Positions 20,005 through 31,160 are shown, counted from the first letter of the stretch. The stretch: 64,000 nucleotides of DNA from Symsagittifera roscoffensis (GCF_963678635.1 NC_087063.1:80959574-81023573); one strand, 5' to 3'. Notes: generated by a model from the letters alone, not told the origin. Program-made: numbers and translations.

Positions 20005-20262
20005 TGGGTTAAAGGGTGCCGCCTCCCCCAACTCCGGAATTCATCTCCTGGCCTTTCAAGGTAATATATTCACCCTTGGAAATTTTTTAAATCGCATTGT
20101 TTTTGGTCAAAATCCTCCAAAAAAAGTCCTAAACTGATTTAAAAATTTTCTACCTCTTGTTGTTTCAGTATTCTGAAAAATTGGAAATTAAAAGTGATGC
20201 ACTTAAAAGCTCGAAAAATCAGTTTAGTGAACCTAAAAAAATGCCCCCGGCCCGTATCTAGA
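20005..20262. repeat. GGGCGGAT-type dispersed repeat
   Basis: Shares GGTCAAAATCCTCCAAAAA with the 6.9-kb copy and ends GGCCCGTATCTAGAATTT, the reverse of the CTAGAT start seen at 29.88 kb. Confidence 0.35.
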
Positions 20263-20628
20263 ATTTAACCCAACAGAGAAAAATCCAGATCCGAGCATAG
20301 GTGTAAAGCTGCAAAGAACTCGAGTTTGCATTATTGTGATCCTTGATTAGAAGGTTACAAAAGATTAATCAAAAACCGAAAGACAGCATAAATAACAAGC
20401 ATCAAGGTTTTAACAATGGATCAGTTTAGAAAACCCACAATAGATGTTCTTATTTCAGTTGTTCGCGAACGAAAACAAGAGAGCAAATAATTATAGCCTC
20501 CGGGTCGAGTTTCGCGATTTCTTAGATTTTCGGTCAGAAAACACCCAATTTTGGTCACGGCGGTTAGTAATACCAAAAATTGGTAGCGGCAGTTTTAATC
20601 ATGAAACCACAACCTCGACCCGGGCATG

Positions 20629-20800
20629 AACGAAACAACGAGGGCAAATAACAATGACATTAAGCAAACCCGAGAGAGCAAATAGTAATAAAGTTTAATG
20701 AAAACAAGAGTTCAAATCATAATATTATTCAACGAAACCAAAAGAGCAATTAATAACAACATTCAACGAAACTAGAAGAGCAAACAATTATAAAATTAGT
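20629..20800 (+). repeat. Degenerate tandem repeat, about 34-bp unit
   Basis: Five units start near 20629, 20667, 20701, 20734 and 20767, each like ACGAAACNAGAGAGCAAAT followed by AT-rich spacer. A related unit lies at 20465. Confidence 0.55.
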
Positions 20801-20971
20801 ATTGGCCAATAATTAACTATTCCGAGTCAAAATCAACCGACGGCTGGATCATTTCAGTTCAAGAAAAAGCTATCGTAAAATGCAATGTGTTTTTGTTCCG
20901 TTTTTTCAAGGAAAAATAAAATATATATGCCCGGATTGGTTTTTTTATTCAAATTGATTTGAGAAAAATTA

Positions 20972-21050
20972 TCTGCGTGTGGGTATCGATCCGGAAACCT
21001 TTGGGTTGCCAAATGAATGTAATTGCACTAGACTAATGCGCGGATCGACC
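20972..21050 (-). repeat. tRNA-like module on the minus strand
   Basis: Minus strand GCGCATTAGTCTAGTGC forms a D-arm with an A-box-like core; GGATCGATACCC stands at B-box position. No full cloverleaf. Confidence 0.4.
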
Positions 21051-21477
21051 GAATAATACTTTGATAGTTTGTTTCAATGCGCAAATTATTTATGCGTGGC
21101 AAATTTTCGGCATTCATAATCGTTTTAAATTGAATTGAGGCAATAAGCTAATTGGTCTTAAAGTAAATTCAATACACGACTCAATTTTTAACAGTTGAAA
21201 TTTGCTATTATCAACCTAACATTCGTAATTTTTCAACATTTTATTTCTCAAAACCGCTCTTTTCCAGATTCATAACCCCTCGTAAAATTACAAAACGAAG
21301 CTGTTCAAAAATTGTTCACACAGCATTTTGCATGTAAGAAACGCTGCAAAAACTGGTTCACCTCTTCACGCTGATGCGCTGTAATGCAGTAAAAAACATG
21401 AAACTTCATTTTGTATAGGTTTTCAAATAGGGAATTTAAAAAAAAGAGGCACCAAAAAAGTTCGAGACCAAATAATG

Positions 21478-21560
21478 GGCAGTCGAAATATTCCAGGGCT
21501 TTGCCCGGATACGAGTAGTCTTGTCTGTCTTTGCAAAATACGAGTAGACTTGTCTGTCTC
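21478..21560 (+). mobile_element. 3' end fragment of the Helitron-like family
   Basis: CAGTCGAAATATTCCAGGGC then a hairpin GGGCTTTGCCC and GATACGAGTAGTCTTGTCT. The GAGTAG-CTTGTCTGTCT tail is repeated a second time. Confidence 0.45.
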
Positions 21561-22663
21561 TGAGAAAAAATAGCAGCGTTAAGAATACTTTATTGCGTAT
21601 AATTTAAGCATTCCGGTATTGATATTTCAAAAACCGTTACTTAAATTTCAACAACTTTCGTATCAATTTTCAAAATTTTCGGAATTTTTATTTTAAAACA
21701 AGAAATCTTCAATTAAAAATTTCTGCTGTTTACTCAGCTAAAACTCAAGATATCTCGCTCTAGATGCAATTGACTATTTAAGTCGTTTTGGTATGATTAT
21801 CGCTCGAAATTAAATGCAGTTTGTGCTAATTGAAACTATTTTGTAAAAAATTTAAATTAAAGAAGGAGTATTGAAAACAAAGTCTTTAAAATTGAACAGA
21901 CTTATTGAAATTAAAGTCTTTTGTATTGAAAGAGACAAACAAAAAAGTTCAAGTGAACACAATAAGGTAAAAAATTTCTCGGCGCTGTGTCCGGAAAATA
22001 AGACGACAGGACATTATGACGACGAAGGTTTTGACGGGATTTTAAGACAACAATAAACTCAATTATCCACTTTTTATATCTGAGAAATAGATTACGTTTA
22101 AATGCAAACAGGTCAGTTTACAGGTTTTAACGCTCAATGTCGTCTAAATGTTTTGTCGTCTTAATGTCTTGTCGTCATTTTTACCTAACACCGCTCAGCG
22201 TTCATTCAGTTTTTTTAGCAACCAATCAACCATTGTACATTTTTACTAAGTAAAAATTCATCAAATCAGTTTACAATAAAGTGAATTTTAATCCAATATT
22301 TCAGCTTTGCATGGCTGGCATTCTTGGTTTCCAACAAGAGCAAATCAATTTCAGGCGGATCATTTTTTTTCTCTGCTTTTTGTGGCCCGGATAAAACGTT
22401 GCATCTTATGCGAAATGAATTTAAACTTCCCAAAAAATTATTTAATTTTGGTTATTTCGGCTTATTTAAAAGTCTGCATCAAATTGTGAATGAAGTATTT
22501 CGACCTGGCATTGGAATTTAATTGGCTAATTCTAGCAAATCGACCTCAATTAAGCTTAACAATTTCATTTCAAGGTTTTAAAAGGTTGATTAAGACCATA
22601 GTTGAGTTATTATTACTATTTAATGTTATTTAGTCAAATCAAGTGTTTGTTACAATAAAAAAA

Positions 22664-24142
22664 ATGAAGTTAGTTGAAGTTTTAGTTATTTTTGCATCAA
22701 TTTTTCTTGACTCTTCTGAAGGTTTGAATGTTTTATTTGTCCCACCATGTTATGGAGGCCGTTTTGCAACAATGGCCAGTCTTTTTGGTCCCGTTTGCAA
22801 AACCCACAACTGCACCATCGTTGAAACTGCTAAATTATGCGCTTCTAAACTGAAACCTTACCGAGAGAAACTCTCATTCCAGGTGATTGAGAAGCACGGA
22901 ATGCCCGAAGAAATAACACTCAAGGGCAATCTAGAATTTATGTTGAGCCTTGGAGCAAATCAAATTGAATGGATGAATTTTATTTACCAAGCACTTTCAG
23001 ACATTTTAGAAGGCAATCCACAATTTTTTGATTTAATTTTGGCTGATCAAGTTTTTCCGGGAACTATGATAGCTGCAGAAAAGTTTGATATCCCAGTGGT
23101 CGTTCAGACCCCTGGAGTCCCGGCAGGCGTCAAAAACTTACCGGGAAAATTGCACATGACAATTACAGACCTCATGCTGAAAAAATTTCTGTACAAATCC
23201 TTTCGCGACCATCTTGGAAAAATGCGCGCCCAAAACGGACTGACGCGACTATCCGATCATGGTGGATTTTTGATGTTCGAATACGCTAGCCATTTTCCAC
23301 TTATTATTCCAACTTCGCCGTCTTTTTACCCAAAGCCAGATGAAAGCGTAGAACACATCTACATAGGTGCTCTTCGAAGCAAAAATTACCTACCAAAACT
23401 AGATAAAGAGCTGGAAAATTGGATAAATATTAGCAATAAGGATGTTGTTTACTTGTCTCTTGGCACTCACAGCACAATGGACAAAGAGACCTTTTCAAAA
23501 CTAGTTGAAAATTTTTCAAAATCAAACGACTATCGAATAATTTTTTCACTGAGTACCGGACTTGGTAAGCTGGCCACAGAGATCGGAGCTTCCGCAAACT
23601 TCTCTCAGAATATTCTTTTGACCGGATACATTTCCCAGTTTGCTCTTTTAGGTCATCCGAAGGTCACGATTTTCATTACTCATTGTGGTCTGGGCTCAGT
23701 TATTGATATTCTAAAACAGAAGAAGCCTGCAGTATTTGTGCCTCAGTTTTTTGACCAGTTTCAAAACGCTTTGCAACTTGAAAAACTAAACGCCGGAGTT
23801 CGCGCCACAGAATTGTCGTTCGGAATTTTAGACACTGCAATTCAAAAAGTGAGATCAAATTACGAAGTTCACGTGAACGAAATCGAGAAGCTCAGCCGAG
23901 AATTCTCAGAATACGAAAAAGAGGATCTGATTCTTCATTTTCTCGAAGAAGTTGCAAGTCGGAAAAGAACTACAATTCAATACGACTTATCCTTTCAATT
24001 AACTGGGTCAAAATATCACTACGCTTGGAACTGCTTTGTTTGTTTCTCTTATTTTTTAGTCTCATTATTTTTGTTCTTGATAGTGAAGTCTGTTTATGAA
24101 TGGACCATAAAGAAGAATTCTGACAAAGAAAAGCTGAATTAA
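22664..24142 (+). CDS. UDP-glucuronosyltransferase, copy 1
   Basis: A 492-residue intronless gene. UGTs transfer glucuronic acid or glucose from UDP-sugars to small lipophilic compounds on the lumenal side of the ER, detoxifying them. Seen: signal peptide (residues 1 to about 20, LVEVLVIFASIFLDSSEG), acceptor-binding N-half, VVYLSLGTHSTM (262 on), the UDP-sugar signature from FITHCGLGSVIDILKQKK through PAVFVPQFFDQ (about 337-365), one C-terminal membrane helix (about 457-476) and a Lys-rich cytosolic tail. The usual HGG of the signature is HCG, an unusual but conservative change. The ATG at 22664 is preferred because the upstream extension has no ATG and this start gives a signal peptide with AAAAAA just before it. 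ATTAAA at 24213 may be the poly(A) signal. Substrate cannot be predicted. Confidence 0.94.
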   Translation: MKLVEVLVIFASIFLDSSEGLNVLFVPPCYGGRFATMASLFGPVCKTHNCTIVETAKLCASKLKPYREKLSFQVIEKHGMPEEITLKGNLEFMLSLGANQIEWMNFIYQALSDILEGNPQFFDLILADQVFPGTMIAAEKFDIPVVVQTPGVPAGVKNLPGKLHMTITDLMLKKFLYKSFRDHLGKMRAQNGLTRLSDHGGFLMFEYASHFPLIIPTSPSFYPKPDESVEHIYIGALRSKNYLPKLDKELENWINISNKDVVYLSLGTHSTMDKETFSKLVENFSKSNDYRIIFSLSTGLGKLATEIGASANFSQNILLTGYISQFALLGHPKVTIFITHCGLGSVIDILKQKKPAVFVPQFFDQFQNALQLEKLNAGVRATELSFGILDTAIQKVRSNYEVHVNEIEKLSREFSEYEKEDLILHFLEEVASRKRTTIQYDLSFQLTGSKYHYAWNCFVCFSYFLVSLFLFLIVKSVYEWTIKKNSDKEKLN

Positions 24143-24386
24143 AAAATGTTTTTTGTAGCTTGAACTGAAATGAACTGAAACTTATTTTTATGTTATGGTT
24201 CCAAGCATTATGATTAAAAAAAGGCTTGCTTTCTAGATCCTCAATATGATTTCTGTCTACATTTCAGCTTAAAAAATTGATTTCATATTAATTTTAAAGT
24301 TCTAAGCTGTAACACACAAAAACTCAAAAATCAGATCTGAGCATCCTTAGTTCTTGCTTGAATCAGATCTTTCGCATTTATGATCC

Positions 24387-24478
24387 ATGTGCCCCTCCCC
24401 CCTCAATTCTGGATGCCAAATCTGAGCAATCTCAAAAATTGGGCACCAATAGAACTAATTTTGAGGGGGGAGCGGCAC
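24387..24478. repeat. Inverted repeat downstream of UGT copy 1
   Basis: GTGCCCCTCCCCCCTCAATT pairs with AATTTTGAGGGGGGAGCGGCAC about 50 bases later (a few mismatches). The same structure recurs in unit 2 at 27446-27537. Confidence 0.65.
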
Positions 24479-24989
24479 AAAAAATAGGGTCCTTATAGTA
24501 TCATAGCTCGGAAAAACAAATTGGTCGAGCGCTAGACAAAGGTAACACCGGAGAAAACATGCTGCCGCCTGGTTCGCTCGTCTCTGTATCTGGACTCATC
24601 ATGCGGTAGTAAGAAGTCAATTATGTTACGGGTCAGTAGTATATGTTGGATTCATTTAGCGCTTGTCCCGTATGACCCCCAATGTGTTCAGATAAAAATA
24701 CTATCCGGTTCACCGCCTATGTTTTAAGATAGGGTTTTGATTTGCAATGATTCAAGGTAGGTTATAGGTTTCAGAGTTACAGCTGGTAAGTTTCAAAAAA
24801 AATTTTGGTTTTCAAATTTTTTTAAAGCACCCGATTGTCGATACAGCAAGGCTTAAGATTGTAAACGGGATTTTTTAAAATCCTTTGTATTAAGATGTGA
24901 TAATTTTTCATGGCTAGCTTCAGATGGTGAGTTTCTGAAAAAAAACATTTTTTTTTCAGTCAAGCTTATGTTGTTTTGTTTAATCAAAG

Positions 24990-25285
24990 TAGTGGGCGTT
25001 AACAAAATTTTTCTCAGACAAATATGTCAATCTTGCAACAACAGATGTTACTCACCGTGGTGAGTGGGATATTCAAGTATGTTAACAAGTTTTATGTTTG
25101 TTTCTTTGAGCGAAATAGAGGAAGTATACGAAAAAAAATCAGACAAATAGGTCAACTTTGCAACAGATGCTACCCGCCGTGGTGAGTGAGGATGCTGAAG
25201 TAAGTAAACAAATTTTATATGTGTGTGTTTGAGCGAGGTAGTGGACGTAAAAAGGATCTCAGACAAATATGTCAAACTTGCAACA
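24990..25285 (+). repeat. Short tandem repeat, about 120-bp unit, three copies
   Basis: CAGACAAATATGTCAATCTTGC recurs near 25015, 25139 and 25259 with variable spacers containing CACCGTGGTGAGTG (itself palindromic). Repeated in unit 2 at 28050-28345. Small antisense open frames here are by-products. Confidence 0.6.
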
Positions 25286-25342
25286 AATTTGCAAAACGTT
25301 ATCTTTTTAATTAACTTGACCTATTAGTTCACAGCTGAAATT

Positions 25343-25656
25343 CTTGTTGTTCCAACTTTCATAACGAAAGTAATGGAATATTTGCGCTCGAGGTGGGTTT
25401 TTACTCCAGACAAATTTAAACTTTTTAACTAGCCATTTTTGACGGATTTGTTTTTATTTCATTCAAAATGTATTGTTGTCTTGAGCCTAAATTTGAAAAA
25501 AATTTATTTCACCTGTGATTTTTTTCGTAAAGATATGAAGGTTTACAGATTGCCGTGTTGGCCATTTTGGGATAATGTAAGCGCGATATTTTTCGCACTT
25601 TTAACGCGTAAGCGGAGAGTTAATTCGTCTTAGAAATCGTTCTAAATTGGTTAAAA
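25343..25656 (+). mobile_element. Helitron-like element, 5' half only
   Basis: Same start as the full copy at 28403, but cut at 25656 where UGT unit 2 begins. The tandem duplication breakpoint therefore falls inside the element. Confidence 0.6.
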
Positions 25657-28600
25657 ATAGTTGAGTTATTATTACTATTTAATGTTATTTAGTCAAATCA
25701 AGTGTTTGTTACAATAAAAAAAATGAAGTTAGTTGAAGTTTTAGTTATTTTTGCATCAATTTTTCTTGACTCTTCTGAAGGTTTGAATGTTTTATTTGTC
25801 CCACCATGTTATGGAGGCCGTTTTGCAACAATGGCCAGTCTTTTTGGTCCCGTTTGCAAAACCCACAACTGCACCATCGTTGAAACTGCTAAATTATGCG
25901 CTTCTAAACTGAAACCTTACCGAGAGAAACTCTCATTCCAGGTGATTGAGAAGCACGGAATGCCCGAAGAAATAACACTCAAGGGCAATCTAGAATTTAT
26001 GTTGAGCCTTGGAGCAAATCAAATTGAATGGATGAATTTTATTTACCAAGCACTTTCAGACATTTTAGAAGGCAATCCACAATTTTTTGATTTAATTTTG
26101 GCTGATCAAGTTTTTCCGGGAACTATGATAGCTGCAGAAAAGTTTGATATCCCAGTGGTCGTTCAGACCCCTGGAGTCCCGGCAGGCGTCAAAAACTTAC
26201 CGGGAAAATTGCACATGACAATTACAGACCTCATGCTGAAAAAATTTCTGTACAAATCCTTTCGCGACCATCTTGGAAAAATGCGCGCCCAAAACGGACT
26301 GACGCGACTATCCGATCATGGTGGATTTTTGATGTTCGAATACGCTAGCCATTTTCCACTTATTATTCCAACTTCGCCGTCTTTTTACCCAAAGCCAGAT
26401 GAAAGCGTAGAACACATCTACATAGGTGCTCTTCGAAGCAAAAATTACCTACCAAAACTAGATAAAGAGCTGGAAAATTGGATAAATATTAGCAATAAGG
26501 ATGTTGTTTACTTGTCTCTTGGCACTCACAGCACAATGGACAAAGAGACCTTTTCAAAACTAGTTGAAAATTTTTCAAAATCAAACGACTATCGAATAAT
26601 TTTTTCACTGAGTACCGGACTTGGTAAGCTGGCCACAGAGATCGGAGCTTCCGCAAACTTCTCTCAGAATATTCTTTTGACCGGATACATTTCCCAGTTT
26701 GCTCTTTTAGGTCATCCGAAGGTCACGATTTTCCTTACTCATTGTGGTCTGGGCTCAGTTATTGATATTCTAAAACAGAAGAAGCCTGCAGTATTTGTGC
26801 CTCAGTTTTTTGACCAGTTTCAAAACGCTTTGCAACTTGAAAAACTAAACGCCGGAGTTCGCGCCACAGAATTGTCGTTCGGAATTTTAGACACTGCAAT
26901 TCAAAAAGTGAGATCAAATTACGAAGTTCACGTGAACGAAATCGAGAAGCTCAGCCGAGAATTCTCAGAATACGAAAAAGAGGATCTGATTCTTCATTTT
27001 CTCGAAGAAGTTGCAAGTCGGAAAAGAACTACAATTCAATACGACTTATCCTTTCAATTAACTGGGTCAAAATATCACTACGCTTGGAACTGCTTTGTTT
27101 GTTTCTCTTATTTTTTAGTCTCATTATTTTTGTTCTTGATAGTGAAGTCTGTTTATGAATGGACCATAAAGAAGAATTCTGACAAAGAAAAGCTGAATTA
27201 AAAAATGTTTTTTGTAGCTTGAACTGAAATGAACTGAAACTTATTTTTATGTTATGGTTCCAAGCATTATGATTAAAAAAAGGCTTGCTTTCTAGATCCT
27301 CAATATGATTTCTGTCTACATTTCAGCTTAAAAAATTGATTTCATATTAATTTTAAAGTTCTAAGCTGTAACACACAAAAACTCAAAAATCAGATCTGAG
27401 CATCCTTAGTTCTTGCTTGAATCAGATCTTTCGCATTTATGATCCATGTGCCCCTCCCCCCTCAATTCTGGATGCCAAATCTGAGCAATCTCAAAAATTG
27501 GGCACCAATAGAACTAATTTTGAGGGGGGAGCGGCACAAAAAATAGGGTCCTTATAGTATCATAGCTCGGAAAAACAAATTGGTCGAGCGCTAGACAAAG
27601 GTAACACCGGAGAAAACATGCTGCCGCCTGGTTCGCTCGTCTCTGTATCTGGACTCATCATGCGGTAGTAAGAAGTCAATTATGTTACGGGTCAGTAGTA
27701 TATGTTGGATTCATTTAGCGCTTGTCCCGTATGACCCCCAATGTGTTCAGATAAAAATACTATCCGGTTCACCGCCTATGTTTTAAGATAGGGTTTTGAT
27801 TTGCAATGATTCAAGGTAGGTTATAGGTTTCAGAGTTACAGCTGGTAAGTTTCAAAAAAAATTTTGGTTTTCAAATTTTTTTAAAGCACCCGATTGTCGA
27901 TACAGCAAGGCTTAAGATTGTAAACGGGATTTTTTAAAATCCTTTGTATTAAGATGTGATAATTTTTCATGGCTAGCTTCAGATGGTGAGTTTCTGAAAA
28001 AAAAACATTTTTTTTTCAGTCAAGCTTATGTTGTTTTGTTTAATCAAAGTAGTGGGCGTTAACAAAATTTTTCTCAGACAAATATGTCAATCTTGCAACA
28101 ACAGATGTTACTCACCGTGGTGAGTGGGATATTCAAGTATGTTAACAAGTTTTATGTTTGTTTCTTTGAGCGAAATAGAGGAAGTATACGAAAAAAAATC
28201 AGACAAATAGGTCAACTTTGCAACAGATGCTACCCGCCGTGGTGAGTGAGGATGCTGAAGTAAGTAAACAAATTTTATATGTGTGTGTTTGAGCGAGGTA
28301 GTGGACGTAAAAAGGATCTCAGACAAATATGTCAAACTTGCAACAAATTTGCAAAACGTTATCTTTTTAATTAACTTGACCTATTAGTTCACAGCTGAAA
28401 TTCTTGTTGTTCCAACTTTCATAACGAAAGTAATGGAATATTTGCGCTCGAGGTGGGTTTTTACTCCAGACAAATTTAAACTTTTTAACTAGCCATTTTT
28501 GACGGATTTGTTTTTATTTCATTCAAAATGTATTGTTGTCTTGAGCCTAAATTTGAAAAAAATTTATTTCACCTGTGATTTTTTTCGTAAAGATATGAAG

Positions 28601-28716
28601 GTTTACAGATTGCCGTGTTGGCCATTTTGGGATAATGTAAGCGCGATATTTTTCGCACTTTTAACGCGTAAGCGGAGAGTTAATTCGTCTTAGAAATCGT
28701 TCTAAATTGGTTAAAA
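25657..28716 (+). repeat. Tandem duplication unit 2 (3,060 bp) with a UGT gene
   Basis: Head-to-tail repeat of 22598-25656. After 28716 the sequence continues into the rest of the Helitron-like element, which unit 1 lacks. Confidence 0.95.
25723..27201 (+). CDS. UDP-glucuronosyltransferase, copy 2
   Basis: Same 492-residue protein as the gene at 22664, with one change: codon 338 (26734-26736) is CTT (Leu) in place of ATT (Ile), just before the THCGLG motif. No frame break, so both copies look functional. The promoter region copied with the gene reaches only about 66 bp upstream of the ATG (from 25657). Upstream of that lies the end of unit 1, so the two copies have different distal upstream sequence and may be expressed differently. 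Poly(A) candidate ATTAAA at 27272. Confidence 0.94.
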   Translation: MKLVEVLVIFASIFLDSSEGLNVLFVPPCYGGRFATMASLFGPVCKTHNCTIVETAKLCASKLKPYREKLSFQVIEKHGMPEEITLKGNLEFMLSLGANQIEWMNFIYQALSDILEGNPQFFDLILADQVFPGTMIAAEKFDIPVVVQTPGVPAGVKNLPGKLHMTITDLMLKKFLYKSFRDHLGKMRAQNGLTRLSDHGGFLMFEYASHFPLIIPTSPSFYPKPDESVEHIYIGALRSKNYLPKLDKELENWINISNKDVVYLSLGTHSTMDKETFSKLVENFSKSNDYRIIFSLSTGLGKLATEIGASANFSQNILLTGYISQFALLGHPKVTIFLTHCGLGSVIDILKQKKPAVFVPQFFDQFQNALQLEKLNAGVRATELSFGILDTAIQKVRSNYEVHVNEIEKLSREFSEYEKEDLILHFLEEVASRKRTTIQYDLSFQLTGSKYHYAWNCFVCFSYFLVSLFLFLIVKSVYEWTIKKNSDKEKLN

Positions 28717-28937
28717 AAAGCTTTTTTGCCATAATTGGTTTGTTACAAGGAGCGAAATCTATCCTTTTGTACTTTACATGGCGTGTGGGGGGATATTTTT
28801 CATAAAAAATTTCGCATTTTTCCAAAAAATTTTCTTTTGTTTTTTTCCATTTAATTCTTTAATGTTAATACTGCTGCATAAACCTTAAAAAGCAGTCGGA
28901 ACATTCAGGGCTTCGCCCTGATACGAGCAGTCTTGTT
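28403..28937 (+). mobile_element. Helitron-like/hairpin-ended non-autonomous element, full copy
   Basis: About 535 bp. The 5' end TTGTTGTTCCAACTTTC has a small hairpin (ACTTTC/GAAAGT); the 3' end CAGTCGGAACATTCAGGGC forms a hairpin with GCCCTG and finishes GATACGAGCAGTCTTGTT. No coding capacity. Very similar in order to 55619-56167. Confidence 0.55.
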
Positions 28938-30900
28938 ATGAGTTTTGTGTCGTTATAACAAACTCCATGACAACAAGAACAACTGAATTTTCACTCTACA
29001 TTCTGATAGATGAATAAGCATTTTTTACAGGCAGAACACTGTTTCAGACAATTTTACTTTCTAAAGGGTAAAATAAAAAAATGTTATGGTTCTAAATGAA
29101 CTGTTTTTCCACAAGACCAGCTGTATCGTAGATAACTGCCAGAAAACTTATCTTATGTGAATCAAAAACATCTAGCAATGGGTTGTCAAAACAAATCAAA
29201 GCAATTTGTGGTCCTAATTTCAAAGCGATATCACAGTAGTTTCAATTGAGTTGTAAAAAAAAGAAGAAGCAGCAAGAAAAATAATTCCTTTGATTGAATT
29301 TTCAAGATGATTGTCATGGATTATTTCCATGTCTGCTGTTGTAACCATTGGTTCTCAAAACCGTATCATTTGTACTCACGAAAAGTACTCAGCTGATTAT
29401 CAAAGTCAGTTTCAAAAAAAGCTAAAATGAAAGCTCGAATTGCTTTCTCCTCAAACCTTAAGAATTACTCGAAACCATTTTTGAAAGAAACGGTCTTGAC
29501 ACTTTTCAATTTTTCAAAACATTTTTGCTTCTTCTTTTGTCAATTTAGCTTTGAGCCAGTTGCTTTGATTTAGCCATACCAACAGTTAACTGAAATCAAA
29601 GAAACTCATGATAAACTAACTCCAACATAAACACATTAGTTGGTTTTCACGTTCCAACAATGTTTTTTATACCTACATCAATAACAATCGCTTAAATTTT
29701 ATTCAATTCACAAGACTATAGTGGAAAAGAGCCCGTTAGTGGAACAGAAAATGAAATGTAGGCTCTATAAGTTTAGGGATTGATGATTAACTAGTTTCAA
29801 ATATAAATCTTTTTCTTTGTTTAGCTTCTACTCCCTTCTAATTCATAAGCTCTTACTTTAAGTAAGTACAGGGGCGGATCTAGAATGTTTTTGAGGGGTC
29901 TGATTTTCAAAAAAATTTATATGCCAAAAAGGCGTTTTTTGTCACCTTTTAAAAAATTTTGACCAAAAATGGCGTTTTTTTTCGGCACGTGCCCGCCTGA
30001 AATATATATTGGCGCGAAAGGCGCTATAAGGAAAATTTTAGGGCCCGTCACAAAAATGGATATCTCACAATTGTTCAACGGGGGTCGGCAAGGGGTCAAA
30101 TCCCTGAGAAGGGTGCGTCTGGTTTGTTTGTATAGTCCACAAATTGTTCTGGAAAATACGCTGTTTTTGGAGCAGTCTCGAGCAAAACCTTTTTATAGCT
30201 AATTATTCGTGTATGCCCAAATAGCAACGGATATTTAAAAAAAAACTTGCAGCAAATTTTGCAACAAATCTGATTTTGACTTGTGATTTGACTTGATTTG
30301 ACAATAACAATAACCCAGAATGTAGCAGTTTTTTTTTTCAGGATCTTTCAATTCAAAAGAAACTAGATACTAAAAAAGAGAATGAGAACTCTTAACCTCA
30401 ATTTACGCAAAAAGAAAAGAATACTCAAAAGCATAGTCATCTAACAGAAATATTATATAAGTTTTTTGTTTTCGATACTCATTCCCCCCAGGAGTTGTCA
30501 TGTGACATCTAAAGGTCAGTTAAAAATAAAAATTTTTGTTCTTGCACGTCCTTTTTTTGAACTTGGATGATTTCAGCTCCTAAAATCAAGAAATTTCAAA
30601 TTCTTTACCAATCAACCTGAGCTCTGAATTTGTCTGTTTGTATATAAGGGCTATTCAATTACATACAAAACGAAAAGAGTGGTCGTGTTTACAATTTTAG
30701 AACGTACATTTTCTTGAACCAGTTTCCTCATGTTTAATTTGAACTCAGTTCCATATACACAAAAATTTTAACACAAATTTCCAACAAGTAAAAATACAAA
30801 GTTGTAACAACTAAAATTACCGTTTTGTGTTTAATTGAAAATATTTTTCTGTTTTAAAAAAATACAAATACAAGTAGAAAAGCATTCAATGATATTTGCT
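28938..30900. other. Non-coding interval before the receptor locus
   Basis: AT-rich. Contains a GGGCGGAT-type repeat at 29873-30120; otherwise I see nothing I can name. Confidence 0.55.
29873..30120 (+). repeat. CAGGGGCGGATCTAG-type hAT-like repeat
   Basis: Starts CAGGGGCGGATCTAGAATG, a terminus typical of some hAT-type elements. Contains TTTTGACCAAAAATGGCG, the reverse of the shared interior of the 6.9- and 20.1-kb copies. The right end is unclear. Confidence 0.4.
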
Positions 30901-31160
30901 AAACTTTTTTGCAGCTAAGTTTTTGTACAAACAAGTAACGGTTTCTCGTGTTACGAACTGAGGAAATACAGCACGCGTTAAACTCGCGTGTGTTTTTTTT
31001 GCTTATTCAGCGTATGAATATTCCAATAACTGCTTCGGCTTCTGATGAAAACTCCTCAGTTAGCGTCGAAACCCTCAGAAGCCAGGTTTTTGAACAAAAT
31101 CATCAAGTTTATAAGCTAGCCTTTGAAAAATTTAATTCAACCGCCGAATTGTTGCGATAA
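30900..31160 (+). pseudogene. First-exon relic of the HEPN-NB-ARC gene
   Basis: Leader and N-terminus match 32940-33150: GATACAGCACGCG/AATACAGCACGCG, then ATG at 31014 and TASASDENSSVS against AASASDEDSSLS. The reading frame shifts near 31088 relative to the intact gene and homology fades after about 31115; a stop follows at 31158. Only the region before the HEPN fold is left. A related stretch of upstream DNA (about 30640-30900) also resembles 32660-32940, so promoter and first exon were duplicated together. Confidence 0.7.

Larger units (their letters stand above)
19100..22597. other. Non-coding interval before the UGT pair
   Basis: AT-rich, with a GGGCGGAT-type repeat (20005-20262), degenerate 34-bp tandem repeats (20629-20800), a tRNA-like module (20972) and a Helitron-like 3' end (21478). 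Short open frames show no recognisable family. Confidence 0.6.
22598..25656 (+). repeat. Tandem duplication unit 1 (3,059 bp) with a UGT gene
   Basis: Runs from ATAGTTGAGTTATTATTACT to GGTTAAAA; the same sequence restarts at 25657. By eye the two units differ at one base in the coding region and by one A in a run near 24941/27999. Confidence 0.95.

Noticed and set aside
25048-25275. 75-codon minus-strand frame repeated identically at 28108-28335
   Set aside because: It lies in a non-coding short tandem repeat and its preservation is explained by the recent 3.06-kb duplication.
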